64,000 nucleotides of DNA from Chelydra serpentina (Eukaryota; Chordata; Testudines; Chelydridae), in the NCBI GenBank assembly GCA_037349315.1, contig JBAIAC010000014.1, positions 22,607,001 to 22,671,000 of the forward strand. The letters run 5' to 3'. A model generated the notes under the pieces. That model was not told the DNA's origin, did not search any database, and saw only the letters and a program-made list of their open reading frames with translations. The stretch's first letter is position 1. Every line of letters starts with the position of its first letter. The position numbers were made by a program, and so were the translations under genes. Below are positions 23,770 to 35,826 of the stretch, piece by piece.

Positions 23770-24527
23770 AGTTTTGTGGAAGATAGAATTCAGTCAAATA
23801 AGGCAAACCCAGATTTTGATTGTATCCTATTTGAGACTATATTTTATAGATATGTAAACAAAATAAATACATGAATTATGTTCAAATTATATATGTTTAA
23901 AGTGTGAAATTAAACTATATTGATACAAATTGTATAGTTTACTTGTATTGTTGGAGAAGTTTATACATCAAACATACATACCAAAAAGTATTTTAGATTT
24001 TAAGTTTTTATATAAATGTTATGATGGTGGCATCAATAAGCAGCAATTACCTCTTTTGAGATGAACATCAATATTTATTAACCTGAGATAAAATATTGTC
24101 CAAAGTAAAGGTATGGTTTCCCTTTAGAAACAACAAAGATTGATGTTCATCTTAACCAAGCCCAAACGCATTACTGTATTTCGATTGTCTTCTTCAAAAG
24201 AATATGCCTTCTGTTAAGATGGCCTTCTCAAAATAGACACCATCTCCCATTGGTTACAAAAGGGACTGAGGCCACAACCTGTCAAAGCAAACATGGCCAC
24301 CACCTCCATTCATCTGCAGTTCACAGTGCTCCTTTTTCTGCCTCTTGACAGCATAAGGTGCTGTCATCTTTCTTAAGGGCAGTTTGGCTTCACTTCCATT
24401 GAGGGGGAAAAACTGAAAAAATCTATTGTGTCTTAAAAAATCAGTTTCTTATAACCTGAGACCACAAACACAAACTTTAACCCCCTCTTAACATAATTTA
24501 CCTGGAATTGGTATAAGGTACAATGCA
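23770..24527. other. CFAP96 3' flank, nothing recognised
   Basis: AT-rich sequence after the CFAP96 end. No reading frame of interest was found. Confidence 0.45.
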
Positions 24528-24712
24528 GTGTAGCTCTAGCCATGTCAGTCCCAGACTGTAAGAGAGACAAAGTGGGTGAGATAATATTTTTTATTGGACC
24601 AACTTCTGCTGGTGAGAGAGACAAGCTTTCGAACCACACAGAAAGCTTGTCTCTCTCACCAACAGAAGTTGGTCCAATAAAAGATTATTTCCTCAGCCAC
24701 CTTGTTTCTATA
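24528..24712. repeat. Inverted-repeat element, short version of the 46.1-46.6 kb element
   Basis: Two arms of about 60-80 bases face each other almost without a loop. The left arm has ATTGGACCAACTTCTGCTGG, and the right arm has ACAGAAGTTGGTCCAAT. The arm sequence matches the outer part of the longer inverted repeat at 46118-46606, so this looks like an internally deleted family member. Confidence 0.75.
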
Positions 24713-24851
24713 AGCTCCCAGGTATTCAGGACAGTTTGTTAGTGTATCAAAGCTAAATTATTACAAAAATCAACAAAGTATCCAACTTGAACATTTAGAT
24801 ATGCAAAAGTGTTACACAAAGATAATGTTTTTATGTTAACATGTATTAGAA

Positions 24852-25263
24852 CAGGCCTGCACAACATGCAGCCCAGGGGGCTGCATGCGGCCCGTGTAGG
24901 CTCACTGTGCGGCCCGCGGGGGGGTGAGTAGGCAAGTGGCGGGGTGGGGCAAGTTATACAAAAATGCATAATGCAGAGATTTATCTACAACTGCATTGAT
25001 TGACTGTTGTGTGCAGTAATATAGTGACCCCTGCGGGGTGAAGAGGGGTGTGATGGTGGGGCCAAGCGGGAAGGGGGCAGGTCCTATTTTACTGCTGTGA
25101 TCTGGTCACCCTATGCGCGCTGTTTCTTTCCCCCTCTACAGGCTTCCACACCCCAGCGCTGGGGAAGGAGAAGTTGTTTCCGCGGGGTCGGGGTTTTTTG
25201 GCCCTCAGCTATTTTCTTTGGAGTAATATGGGCCCTCGCCGCTTTACGAGTTGTGCAGGCCTG
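24852..25263. mobile_element. hAT-type MITE with perfect 8-bp duplication
   Basis: Ends CAGGCCTGCACAAC and GTTGTGCAGGCCTG are perfect inverted repeats. The octamer TATTAGAA flanks both sides exactly (24844-24851 and 25264-25271). The GC-rich interior has GCGGCCCG repeats and no transposase. Confidence 0.9.
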
Positions 25264-25759
25264 TATTAGAAGACTCATTTTAGTACAGAAAGGATTCTTG
25301 GGCTATCCTACCACTTTGTTATTCACTGAGTAATAGCCAGTAATAAAGTGAATAAAATTGAGACTGAACATTAATTTTTTCAACATTTAATAGTATGAAA
25401 ATGAAAAGTAAAGTATTGGCCAGGGCTTTCAGTCCTTACTTAGGCAAAATAACCATTGAGATCAATAGAGGCTTTGCCTGAGTAAAGTCACTGTGGGACA
25501 GTGTTATACCAATAAAATAGGGCCTACTAGTATTTATATATTTTAATTTATATGGCAGTTTTGGTGTTTTCCAAGTCCACAGACATCAAGCATGGTTTAT
25601 TTCTTTTGTAATTTAAAAGTTTTTATATTACTGAACGGGTATTAGTGATAGTGCTGTCCTTTGACATTTTGGTGTCATCTTCATAGGAAATATCAGAAAG
25701 ATATATGACCAATCATTTGGATGCATTCATCATTGCTGAACTCTCTAGATTCAAAATCA
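25264..25759. other. Intergenic sequence with a possible - strand polyadenylation signal
   Basis: AT-rich sequence. TTTATT near 25596 reads AATAAA on the - strand, about 160 bases past the stop of the candidate exon at 25760-25947. Nothing else is recognised. Confidence 0.4.
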
Positions 25760-25947
25760 CTAGGTAGCAGAGCAAACTGTACTGTACGTCTTCTTGACTG
25801 CAGTTCTACAACTTGACTCCTTGACAACAGATGTAGTGCAGCTGACTGAAATAGCACTATAGTGTTTCTTTACATCCATGTGCATCTCATCTTTTTGTAA
25901 CTCTTCCTCTTCTAGCTTCTTTCGTATTCCAGCAATCTTTCCATTCT
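25760..25947 (-). CDS. Candidate alternative last exon of CCDC110
   Basis: The - strand reads E-NGKIAGIRKKLEEEELQKD, then EMHMDVKKHYSAISVSC and TAVKKTYSTVCSAT before TAG. The acceptor TTTGTTAG is preceded by a pyrimidine-rich run. The exon would start with two bases (AG), which completes the single G left by the large CCDC110 exon, so the phase fits. The highly charged start suits a coiled-coil protein. Against it, an equally good acceptor at 29169 gives a shorter ending, and a frame of this length can arise by chance. Function and use are unproven. Confidence 0.35.
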
Positions 25948-26724
25948 CTAACAAATTGGAAACATTGGAGATTTAATTAAAACTTTTAAAGCTTAATTTA
26001 GAAAAAATCTATTGAACTTTGTTAGTAGAGCTTTTCACAGCTGTCGAATGTGAGCCAAGCTCACGTGCTTCTCATGGGAGCCACTGCCTTTCCCCTTATA
26101 CTGTAAGTTGATTGGGGCAGGAAATGTGTGTTCCTATGTGTCTGTATTGTGCCTGTCACAATGGGTTTATTCCTGATTGCCTACCATAATGGGGCCACTT
26201 CTGGTTAGAGCCTCTGGATGCTACTGTTTATTATACACCTAAAAAGTCTGTAGCTCGTCTTTTTTACTAGCTTTATGGTACTTTCTCTGGTAGAATGCAG
26301 GACTTCCTCAGAGGCTGCCTTTAAATTGTGCTCCATTAACTATCTAGTATGGAGAAGACATAAGATGCCACAGTAATACAAATACATAGTAATAATAATG
26401 TCATTTTCTCTGCTCCCTCCCACTAAAGACAGAGCCAGTCACCTATCCACCCCACAACATGGCCCAGATTCTGATCTCGATATCACAACTATAAATCTGG
26501 ACCAACTCCATTGAAGTTAATGGAGTTACTCCATATTTTCACCAGAATTAAATATAATCAGCGTCTTGTCTTTTTACTTCAGTGACCCAAGGACTGAAAA
26601 TCCTAAAGTTACTGCTGAGTTTGGGTCTTCAGTGTGGTGGCATAATACCACTGTCTATCACTAGCAAAATTATTCTTTTAAAATATGCTATTCTAGAAAT
26701 ATTAACATCAGAACAGGAAGACTT
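25948..26724. other. Intergenic sequence, nothing firmly recognised
   Basis: AT-rich. Around 26460-26540 the phrase CTCCATTGAAGTTAATGGAG is typical of a decayed dispersed repeat also hinted at near 28900, 35210 and 42340. No gene is supported. Confidence 0.4.
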
Positions 26725-26793
26725 TGGGCTTGTCTACACACTGGAATAAAGTGCTCTACTGCACACTACCTTGTTGTGCATTAATTGGTCTAA

Positions 26794-26982
26794 CAGCAGT
26801 ATTCAATAGAAATTCGATGATAGCCACACTGCTAGCCACACTTGTGGTTTTGAATTTTTCTTATTAGCCACATTATAAAAAAGCCACATTAAGCCACATT
26901 TAAAAAAAGCCACATCCATTAGCCACAATTCAATAGCCTATTAGCGACATGTGGCTAGTGGTGAACGTATTGGACACCGCTG
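26794..26982. mobile_element. hAT-type MITE with internal AGCCACA repeats
   Basis: Ends CAGCAGTATTCAATA and TATTGGACACCGCTG are imperfect inverted repeats. The interior has at least seven copies of AGCCACA(T/C) plus the palindromic CACATGTGGCTAG-like segment, as in some mammalian hAT non-autonomous repeats. The target duplication has decayed. Confidence 0.6.
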
Positions 26983-27047
26983 GGTGTACACTAGAGAACC
27001 TTTAGTTTCAAACAGCACTACATTAAAGTGCACCAGCAGGTCTACAT

Positions 27048-27313
27048 TGGTGGTTCTCAACTGTGGTCCACCGCTTCTTCAGGGAAATCCCCAGGCACGC
27101 CGGGCCGGTTTGTGGACCTGCCGCATTCGCAGGTTCGAACAGCACATCCCTTGGCCCGCGCCGCGTCCTGCAGCCCCCATTGGCCTGGAGCGGCAAACCG
27201 CAGCCAGTGAGAGCTGTGCCCAGCCGAACCTGCGGACGCAGCAGGACAACAAAGCATCCCGGCACGCCAGGTCTTTCCCTGAAGAAGCGGTGGACCACAG
27301 TTGAGAACCACCA
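27048..27313. mobile_element. Palindromic hAT-type MITE, perfect 8-bp duplication
   Basis: TGGTGGTTCTCAACTGTGG at the left is perfectly mirrored by CCACAGTTGAGAACCACCA at the right, and the inverted homology continues inward. GTCTACAT flanks both sides exactly (27040-27047 and 27314-27321). Both strands give misleading reading frames because of the symmetry. Confidence 0.92.
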
Positions 27314-27409
27314 GTCTACATGGACCATTTAATGCACAACATGGTAGTGCGTTTTAGAAATTACAACCCTATAGAGTGCATTACCCTTCCCTATAAACAA
27401 GACAAGCAT

Positions 27410-29117
27410 TTTAATCCACTTCTTAGTCATTCATTAATTAACTGTACTAGTACTGTATATAAATAAAAGGAATGCTAAAATATATTCAAAGTATACTATT
27501 ATATATCAGGTATATAAATGCTCCTTTCTCACATTCAGCTCCAAATATTGGGGTGTAATGGTGGCAACAAATACTTATCTCTAATGGAATTCTCTGAACA
27601 GCGATTTTTCTGAACAGGCAATTTCCTCTATATACATTAGATTTGCACAACATTCAAAGTTTTGAATCATGGGGAAGTCATAGTGTAAATGGCACACTGG
27701 GTTAATGTACTAGCCTTCCACCTCTGGAGGCCTACGTTCAGAGTCTTTGATTTAGGTTACCATTATTAGTAGTATCTATATTACAGTTGTGCCCAGCAGT
27801 GCCAGTCAGGACAGGGATTCATTGTGCTGTACAAACAAATAATAAGGTAGTCCCTACTCTGAAAAGCTTATGAGTGAATGTCATATTTGTCCTTTAGTTC
27901 TCAGTTGTCCTTCACACGGTTTGAAATGAGTAGCAATCTCTGCACAAGTGGTCCAGACTAGAATAGCATGTGTGTTGCTGGTCAGGGGTAAGCTGTGGTA
28001 ATTGAATAGTATTATGATGTTTGTACAGCATGTGCCTACACTAGACCTTGCTCAGGACAGATCTGTTAATTTCTCATTTTCATGGGAAGTAAATCTACTC
28101 AGACACACACAAAAAGAGTCCCTATATCCCTTGATACATCTAATGAACATTGGGTGTCCTCGCTCTCATTTCTGTGGTAAATGGAAACAAATGAGTTCCT
28201 CGCTACATGAGGAAAAAGTATGGTGAATATGAGTCTCTGGAGGGAATTGACAGGACTCCAGTTTCTAGTTACCTTGCTTTATTTTTCATTCAGGGATTTA
28301 TTTCACAGAACCCTATTTATTTGTGACTAAAAATCATCCCTCAAAAAATAAGGTGTAGTGGGCTAAGAATGTAAACTACAGTCCTCCCATCCAGGCTGTA
28401 GAGTCACTACTACACGGAGACTACTTCAGCCCCATAGCTGAAATAGCCAATGTGGGGTATTTCTGTGACGCTCTTCCCTCTCTCAACTACATGGGCTATG
28501 GTAACAGGAATATCCATATAGTAATGGAATCCTACAGGCCCCCGCTCTTCTCCCTACATATCTGTGGCCCTCTCTTAGCATATGTCTGTAGCAGGAAAAT
28601 GAAATTTGCTAGCAAATGTGTCGAGACATATTTTAACTAAAACATTTACAAAAACATTAGAATCTGGTGTAAACAAAGCCATTGCTATTTAAAAATTATA
28701 GTTGGTCATCGTTAACCATAAAGCAAGACTGGATATCTTTCTAAACAATATGTTCAGATGGGTATATAATTTAAATTCAAATCCTTGGGCTTGATGCAGG
28801 AATAACTGGGTGAAATGCTCTGGGTTGTGTTAGGCAGTTTGTTGGACTGAAAGATTACAAAATCAAGGGGGACAGATCCTCAACTGGGGTAAATTCTGAT
28901 AGCTCCATTGACTTCAGTAGACCTGTGACAATTTACATCTGCTGAGGATCTGCTCAGATGAATCTATAAAATACAGCCAAGGGTCAAGTGTTCAAAAAAG
29001 TATACGGGAGATTTCATATTGTGAAACTTCAAACAAAAAGGAACATTTGTTGAAGTGACAACTGAAAACGGAAATAACTGAACAGCAGAATTTTTAATTG
29101 GTTTAAAAGAAAGAATG
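27410..29117. other. Intergenic, with a dispersed-repeat remnant
   Basis: Mostly AT-rich unique-looking sequence. About 27780-27885 resembles the repeat at 6872-6980. No exon is supported. Confidence 0.4.
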
Positions 29118-29123
29118 TTTATT
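29118..29123 (-). terminator. Candidate CCDC110 polyadenylation signal
   Basis: TTTATT on the + strand is AATAAA on the - strand, 33 bases after the stop of the short terminal exon. It would give a very short 3' UTR. Confidence 0.5.
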
Positions 29124-29155
29124 ACAATTTCTCTGAAGCAAGAGACTGTTGCAGT

Positions 29156-29169
29156 TTAACTGGAATTGC
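29156..29169 (-). CDS. CCDC110: CCDC110, short terminal exon
   Basis: On the - strand a strong acceptor (TTTCTTTTCCAG) precedes GC AAT TCC AGT TAA. With the G left by the large exon this gives Gly-Asn-Ser-Ser-stop. The phase fits, and AATAAA follows shortly. This is my preferred end of the gene, but the exon at 25760-25947 is an in-phase competitor. Confidence 0.55.
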
Positions 29170-29632
29170 CTGGAAAAGAAAGACAGTTTTCTTTTTAAAA
29201 TAGTGAGAATAATTCCTTTTAAGAGATACTTCAGGACAATTAAAAAAACCCAAGCACAACGTATCACTCTCAAGGTTCAATCCAGAGCTCATTTAAGTAA
29301 ATGAAAAAACTCCTATGCCTTCAATAGGCTTTGGATCAGCCTCTCTTTGAGGTTTTGTTTTATTATAATAAAAATCGTGTCTGTACTATGTAGAATCTCT
29401 TTTTTCAGAAATAAAAGTTCTTAAATTAAGCAACCAAGTCTTAAAGTGCCCCAGGCTTAAAAAAAACCCCAAAACACCTAGAGTTTTCCTAAGCAGGGAA
29501 TTCAAACCAATATACAGCCTTGTAATGGTTTTGGTAAGTAATTTACCTAAAAAGTTAGTTGGTGCTCAAACTGGGTAACTTAAAATTAAAACAATACTTG
29601 TGCAGTAAGATATTGCGAAGTACAGCACATAC

Positions 29633-31775
29633 CTTGTGGATTGCATTCTAAAGCTGTATACCTGTAATCAGAAATTTCTTCACAAATTTCAGTGGAATAC
29701 ATGGAGTGATATTTTTCCTTGCCTGAAATGTAACTGTGTTTACTCTGCTCATTAACCAGAACAGTAATTTGGTCCCTTAGATTAACATAATCCCTATGGA
29801 GATGGCGAAATTCAAATTGCAATACATCCCTTTCGTTTTCTATTGTCCGCAGATGGTTTTCCATTAGTAAATGGTCTTCATTCAATCTTCTGATGTTATT
29901 TTCATATTTGGAAGTATTTTGTTTACATTCCTGCAGTTCTTTTTTAAGAACTTGATTGGTCTCTGTGATATTTGCCACCACTGTTGATAAATTCTCCCAT
30001 TCTCTGTTCATATTCAACAAGTTAGTCTTCAAAATATCCCTTTCTGCTTTTGTATTTTGAAGTTCGGCCAAGAGTTTCTCCTCTGTGTAAGCTTTATCAG
30101 ACTGGACCTTCTCAAGCGCCTTCTGCATCGTTTGTCTGGCATTAGCACATTCTTGCAATGTCATTTCAAGATCAAGCTTTTTGTCTTTGAGTGATTGCAT
30201 TATGTGAAGAAGAGTCTCCTGTTCAGATTTTGTTACATTTTCTTTTTCTTTCAGTTGCTGTATTTCAGTCTGATTTTTTTCAAGTTCTTTTTCAAGTGCG
30301 TTCTTTTCTTTTGCAAGCTGGGATGTTTTTATCTCTAGTTTCTGATTTGCTTCTTGCAACACTGAAGATTCCTTTTGCAAAGATTCTAGTTCTGCAAAGA
30401 GCTTATCTTTTTCATTGGTAACAGCAATCATATTTCCTTGTGCTTTCTGGTTATTAATTTTGAAGTCATCGAATGCTTGCATCATACATTGGTTTTCAGT
30501 AAAAAGTTGACTCTTTTCTCCCTCAAGAGTTTTCTGTTGGTCTTGAAGTTCTTTGCATTTCTTTAACAACTTTTTCACTTCTTTAATACATTCTTTGCTG
30601 TCTCCTTCTGATTTAACTAACTTGACTTGCATGCTTTTCTTTTCTTCAACTAAATCCTTAATTTGCTTCTCATACTGTGAATTTCTCTCTCTTAGAGACC
30701 TTATGATAACAGTAAGAGGTTTTATTTTTGACTTGAGAGTTACATTTTCATTCTCAAGTTCCATCACTTTCTTTTGCAAGTGTTTAGAATCTTTCAGGGA
30801 ATTTTGTAACTCTTCCATTTTTGCGGTGTACTCATCAGCTCTGATTTCATAGAAGTTCTGATTTCCAATCTTTAGTAACCGTTGGTTTATGATGTGCAGC
30901 TGCTTTTCTTTTTCTTTCTGTAGTTTCTCTATGTGATCAAACATTAGTAATTTATCTTTTACCGTTTTAGAAATGACATTTAACTGGAATGTGCCAACAC
31001 CACTGTCAGTGCTATGCAATTCTTTGTTTTTGTTCTTGGTTTCAGTGTCTGTTTGTGTACTGCATGTAGTTATATGAGAAGAATTCTGTGAGCTATCACA
31101 TTCGGAGTCTTTATTAAATTCTTGACCAAGACTCAGATTATTTCTTTTAAGGGAAACCAGAGCAACATGCAAACTGTCTGCTGATTCCTCAGATTCTGAA
31201 ATTTCCCTTGATTTTAAGTCCACATGTAATTTCTCTCTAGATAAAAAAAGAGCAGATTTTTCTTGGTCTTGTTCTGACATGTCATCAAAAACATTACTTT
31301 GACTACAGGAAATATTCTGATGTCCAAATGAATGTGCTAGTTCCTGTTCATGAGACTTCTGAAGTTCTTGTTTCAATGGCTTGATAGAATAGCTAAAGTT
31401 GTCTATTAAATGAAGTTCATCACTATATTTGAGAAGAGGCACAAGAGCTTCATCCAAAATTACTGTCTCATTAGGAGGCACCCTACTTTCAGCCTCCAAA
31501 TTAGTACAAGGTAGAAAACATTCATATTTGGCATAATCCTTCAATTTACAATCATTTTTTAGAGCAATCATAGTTTTGTTTTTAACTGGTTCTACTGAGT
31601 TTTCAATCTTTCCAGTTGCTACAGCTTTTAATGAAATCTGATGTGAAATATTTACATCACTGACCACATTTCCAAAAATAATATTAGAATTTGCTTCCAC
31701 AGATTGAGCGGTACAGAGTTTCTTATCAAGATTAAATTTCTTCTTAGACAATGGTGTTTCTGGACTCCCTGTAGG
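29633..31775 (-). CDS. CCDC110: CCDC110, large coiled-coil exon
   Basis: CCDC110 (also known as KM-HN-1) is a coiled-coil protein, known in humans as a cancer/testis-type antigen; its molecular role is not established. This 2143-base exon encodes 714 residues. It starts PTGSPETPLSKKKFNLDKKL after a TTTTTGTAG acceptor. A polar, low-complexity N-terminal third is followed from about residue 265 by nearly continuous heptads, for example KLQKEKEKQLHIINQRLLKI, LKKCKELQDQQKTLEGEKSQ and EKNALEKELEKNQTEIQQLK. It ends ...YTALECNPQ plus one G before the donor GTATGTG. A methionine at 31751 is internal, not the start. No frame damage is seen. Confidence 0.93.
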
Positions 31776-32812
31776 CTACAAAAACCAATATCAATCATAC
31801 TATAATGGCTATAATTTTTCACAATACTGGAGGCACAAGACAACAAATTTGTTGTAAAGTCTATGTATCATGCAAAATTGGTAGAGATTTTATCTGCGAA
31901 CACAATCTTTCTGCTAACATAAGGAAAGATGTATTGAGACTGTTAACCTTTCCAAGAGAATTGGAAAGGAGAGATCACAATACTCCAACAGATTTAAGAA
32001 ATTGTATTGTGGGCCCCATTTCATTTGTCAGAATCTTCTGTTTTTCTCTGAAGCCTACTAATGTTGCATACAGCACTTAACCGTTTTTCCAGAAAGCAAA
32101 GCATCCTATCAGCTATGAAGAGGAACACTATTTTAGAAAAGGCCTGTACCTAAGCATAGGGAGTCAATAAGTCTTTTTACTGACTTCACTGCACTCTGAA
32201 TCAGGCCCAAAGTGCTGACTCAGCATGTTGAGTCCTCTAGGAACATTTGCAGTAGGGGAAAGACAAGCTAGTGGCTAAATCTTACACAACTAGTCCCACT
32301 GAATTCAATGGGACTACTCAAGGAAGGCAAGCAGGACTTGGTGCTAAATCTGTTAAAAATTATGTTGTTTACTCAGCACTTCACAGAAGTGAGACAAACT
32401 CTGCCCTTAGACACACATACAAAACCCCCATTGCATTCGATGGGAGCTGTTCCCTTAATACAATCCAAAGATTTAGCATAGTTTGGAGGCCCTGGTTGAA
32501 ATCTTATTTACAGTAGAAAAGGAACAGTGCTTTAACCATGTTAGGGGACAACCTTGTTGTTATTAGGTCCCCCAACACGACTGTTTTGTAGACTTCAATT
32601 AGTGTTCTCTTAAGATAGAATTATGGTGAACTTGTACTATAAATAAGTCCATTACTTAAATTAGGAAGGAAATTACCGAGGGCATATTTTGTGCCCAGAA
32701 ATTCCCTTTGCTTTGATTATGTTTTACAGAAAACATGCAGTTCTCAGGAACAGCAATCCAACAAAATATTTTAATGTACAACTCAGATGCAGGTAAGGAT
32801 TAAGTAACATAC
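31776..32812. other. CCDC110 intron, nothing recognised
   Basis: Intron between the large exon and the exon ending at 32813. A stretch near 32130-32350 has the CCCACTGAATTCAATGGGAC-type phrase of a decayed dispersed repeat. No exon is seen. Confidence 0.5.
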
Positions 32813-32923
32813 CATAGCCATCTCGGGAGGTGTGCTGGTCATCGGAAGCTTGTCTGGGCTACACTGTGGAGTTTTGACGTCAATTATATTTTTATTCAGT
32901 ATCTCACTGATTTCAGATTGTAC
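32813..32923 (-). CDS. CCDC110: CCDC110, internal exon
   Basis: 37 codons, phase 0 both ends, between CTTTTTCAG and GTATGT on the - strand. It reads VQSEISEILNKNIIDVKTPQ then CSPDKLPMTSTPPEMAM. VQSEISEILNK is nearly identical to the human protein, which makes the assignment firm. Confidence 0.94.
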
Positions 32924-33077
32924 CTGAAAAAGATGTACGGAGACTGTTAATCTTTCAACAACATCTACAGAAAAGCATAGAATCATATAATCACAGAAAT
33001 GTATGGCTGGAAGAGGCATCGACAGGTCATCTTGCCCAATGCCCTGCATGGAGGCAGGACTAAGTATTATCTAAACC

Positions 33078-33440
33078 AGGGTTTCTCAAACTGGGGGTCA
33101 GGACCGGGTCACCAGAATATTTCAAAGGGTTGCGTGGCAGCGTCTGTGGCTCCTGTCCCATGGGGCTGGCTGGGCTCGCCTCCCTGGTAAAGGCACTGCG
33201 ACCGCTGGGGTCCCAGTGCTCATCCATCGTGACGACAGGAATCCAGGTAGGCCAAATTTGAACGAGTGGCGCTGCAACCCCATGAGCCATGTCACAGCTC
33301 CACTCACACAAATTTGGTGCAGTCAGAGGGGCGGGGCCAAATCGGAGTGGCGCTGCAACCTTGGAGCAGAGAGCTAAGGCCAACCAGCCCCACAGCACAA
33401 GAGCTGCAGGATCCGCCACTGTGGGGTAAGTGCCCAGCAG
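33078..33440. repeat. hAT-like repeat, one end recognised
   Basis: CAGGGTTTCTCAAACTGGGG followed by GTCAGGACC is a typical terminus of hAT non-autonomous repeats in amniotes. The GC-rich body runs to about 33440. I could not find the opposite terminus, so it is probably truncated. Confidence 0.5.
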
Positions 33441-33490
33441 GATCTGACCAAAATCACCCCAGGGCCTTCACCCCCAGACTATTTACTGGC

Positions 33491-34070
33491 TGTGACACTC
33501 TGTACTTCAAAGCAGCACTGGAACCCCCGTATTCACCACTGTCATATAATTATGATATGTTTTGTATAAAGTATGCCTTGTGAGGTATCATTTTAAAAGT
33601 CTTGATCTGTTTAATATTAATATCCTGTTGGATTGTATGTGCTATCATTGTATGTGAAGTTATGAAGTTTTGCTACATGTGTGTTACTGAAATATGTTGT
33701 GAGGTTGGGAACACCAACAACCAGCCTTTCAGGTACAACAATGGAGGAGCCAGATACACTGATGTCTGATTAAAGGGAATCCACACTCCCAACAACCATC
33801 CCAGAAGACTTCTCAGAGAGAGCATGTATACAATGGAGACTGCTTGACCCATGTCATAGCTCCAGCAAGCTGGAAGAAACTATAAAGGAGGGGATGTGAC
33901 ATCATGACTTGGCCCCACTCCCACCACAACTCAACCCTGGAAACACATCTGAAGGACAAAGGCTTTGAACTATGGAGGGTTGTCCCAGGCTGTGTATTAA
34001 GGAATGATACCATCTGTCAGGGTGAGACACTGCTTGAGTCAAATACTGTTTAGCTTATAGAATTCAGATT
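33491..34070 (+). repeat. LTR-like repeat, truncated copy
   Basis: It starts TGTGACACTCTGTAC and shares TATTCACCACTG, TATGCCTTGTGAGGTATCAT and ATTGGATTGTATGTGCTATC with the longer copy at 57979-59456. The TG start and the internal polyadenylation signal of the longer copy suggest an endogenous retrovirus LTR. Sequence after about 34020 no longer aligns. Confidence 0.6.
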
Positions 34071-34084
34071 GCAAATTTAATTTA

Positions 34085-34860
34085 ATTTCTTAGGTAACCA
34101 ACACTCCAGTTGAGGCCTTATTAGTGCTGAGTAGAATGGAAGAATTACTTCTTGTGTTTTACTTACAACATTCCTGCTAATACATCCCAGAATGATGCAA
34201 AAAAGTGAACAACATTATAACATTGTTGACTCATATTTAGTTGGTGATCCACTATAACCCCCAAATCCTTTTCTGCAGTATTGCTTCCTAGGCAGTCATT
34301 TCCCCTTTTTGTATTTGTACAATTGATTAGTCCTTCCTAAGTGTAGTACTTTGCATTTGTCTTGAATGTCATCCTATTTATTTCAGACCATTTCTCCAGT
34401 GTCAAGATCATTTTGAATTCTAATCCTGTGCTCTGAGGTCCTTGCAACTCCTCCCAGCTTTGTATCATCCACAAACTTTATAAATGTATTTTCTATGCCA
34501 TTATCCAAATGATTTATGAAGATATTGAACAGAACCAGAACCAGGACAGATCCCTGTGGGACCCCACTCAATATGCCCTTCCAATTTGATTGCTAAACAT
34601 TGATAACTACTCTCTGAGAATACTTTTTCAAACAGTTGTGCATAGCGCACCCACCTTATAGTAGGTTCATCAATATTTCTCTAGTTTGTTTATGAGAATG
34701 TCACGTGAGACAGTGTCAAAAGCCTTACTAAAGGCAAGATCTATCTCATTTACTGCTCCCCCCCACCTACAAGACTTGTTTTCCTGTCAAAGAAGGATAT
34801 TAGGTTGGTCTGACATGATTTGTTCTTGACAATCCATGTTGACTGTTATTTATCACCTTT
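34085..34860 (-). mobile_element. Old CR1 fragment (reverse transcriptase part)
   Basis: The - strand encodes [20 protein letters not shown] and [10 protein letters not shown], the reverse transcriptase core of a CR1-type LINE, with many indels. It is much more diverged than the other CR1 copies here, so it is an old insertion in the CCDC110 intron. The active-site FADD has become FVDD. Confidence 0.8.
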
Positions 34861-35826
34861 TTGCCTATGTAGAAATATTTTATTTTTGGAAGATACACAG
34901 TTGATAAAGAATAACTCTCTCCACATGAAAACAAGACTAGATGGCTTAGCTAATCTTTTCCCCAGGCATATGCAAATTGATGACAGGGGCAGGGATTACA
35001 GTAATAGTTCCACTATCAATGACAGTGTATAAAGTTAAGTATATGCTCAGTTCTTTGCAGCATCATGATCTTATTTTTTTACACTAGAAAGTGAGTTGAA
35101 AAAGGGCAGAACACTGTTCCTGAAATGGTAGCCTAGCATTTTTGGGAAAGTGGCGTTTTAAAAGTATGTGCCAAATTCTGCTCTCTCTTAGACCAGTTAG
35201 ACTGATCAGGAATAACTCCTTTGAAGTCAGTGCAGTTATTTCAGATTTAAACCACTATGAGAGAAGACTTTGGCCCCCTCTCTTTTTCTAATTCAGCTCC
35301 TTTTTCCCCTGCAACACTGCCTGTTTTGAGGTCCTCCTTGGCACTGTGATTGGTGCATTGCAAGAATCTAGATAGAATGTATAGAATAAATTACCTTATG
35401 AATTATTTTATTGTATGTTGAGTAGCAGATAAAACACATATTTAACATGCACGGTAAGCTAAATATAGCTTTAATAAGCTAAGTAACTGTAATGTTCTTT
35501 TAAATTGTGTATAATAAAAACAGGACTCTGTTTCTTAGGATAAAATATATTTCAGCTATTGGCAATACCAATAGCTTAAATGGTCATGTCTATTAATTTT
35601 AAAAGAACTAGGAAATTCATTTTCAGAGAATCAGCATAATCTTTGATTTTTAACACAGACTACAGTATTAACAGAGCTATTGGTTTGTTTTATCAAGTTT
35701 TGTGCCAGATAAAGTTGTTTGGTTTGAGACTTTCATTAAGATACCCAGGTCTGTACCTAAAAAGTTGGTGTAGGACATTGTTGGGTTTTTCCTTTTATTT
35801 TAGGAATACTTAACTTCTGCTCTTAC
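34861..35826. other. CCDC110 intron, nothing recognised
   Basis: AT-rich intron. No exon or clear repeat boundary. Confidence 0.5.

Larger units (their letters stand above)
26725..27409. mobile_element. Harbinger-like MITE carrying two nested hAT MITEs
   Basis: The left arm GGGCTTGTCTACACAC with GCACACTACCTTGTTGTGCA is answered on the right by TGCACAACATGGTAGTGCG and finally AAGACAAGCAT, in inverted orientation. Two smaller elements (26794-26982 and 27048-27313) interrupt it. The family is shared with 12287-12554. Confidence 0.6.

Noticed and set aside
27023..27332. Proline/arginine-rich frames on both strands
   Set aside because: They arise from the symmetry of a palindromic MITE with an exact target duplication.
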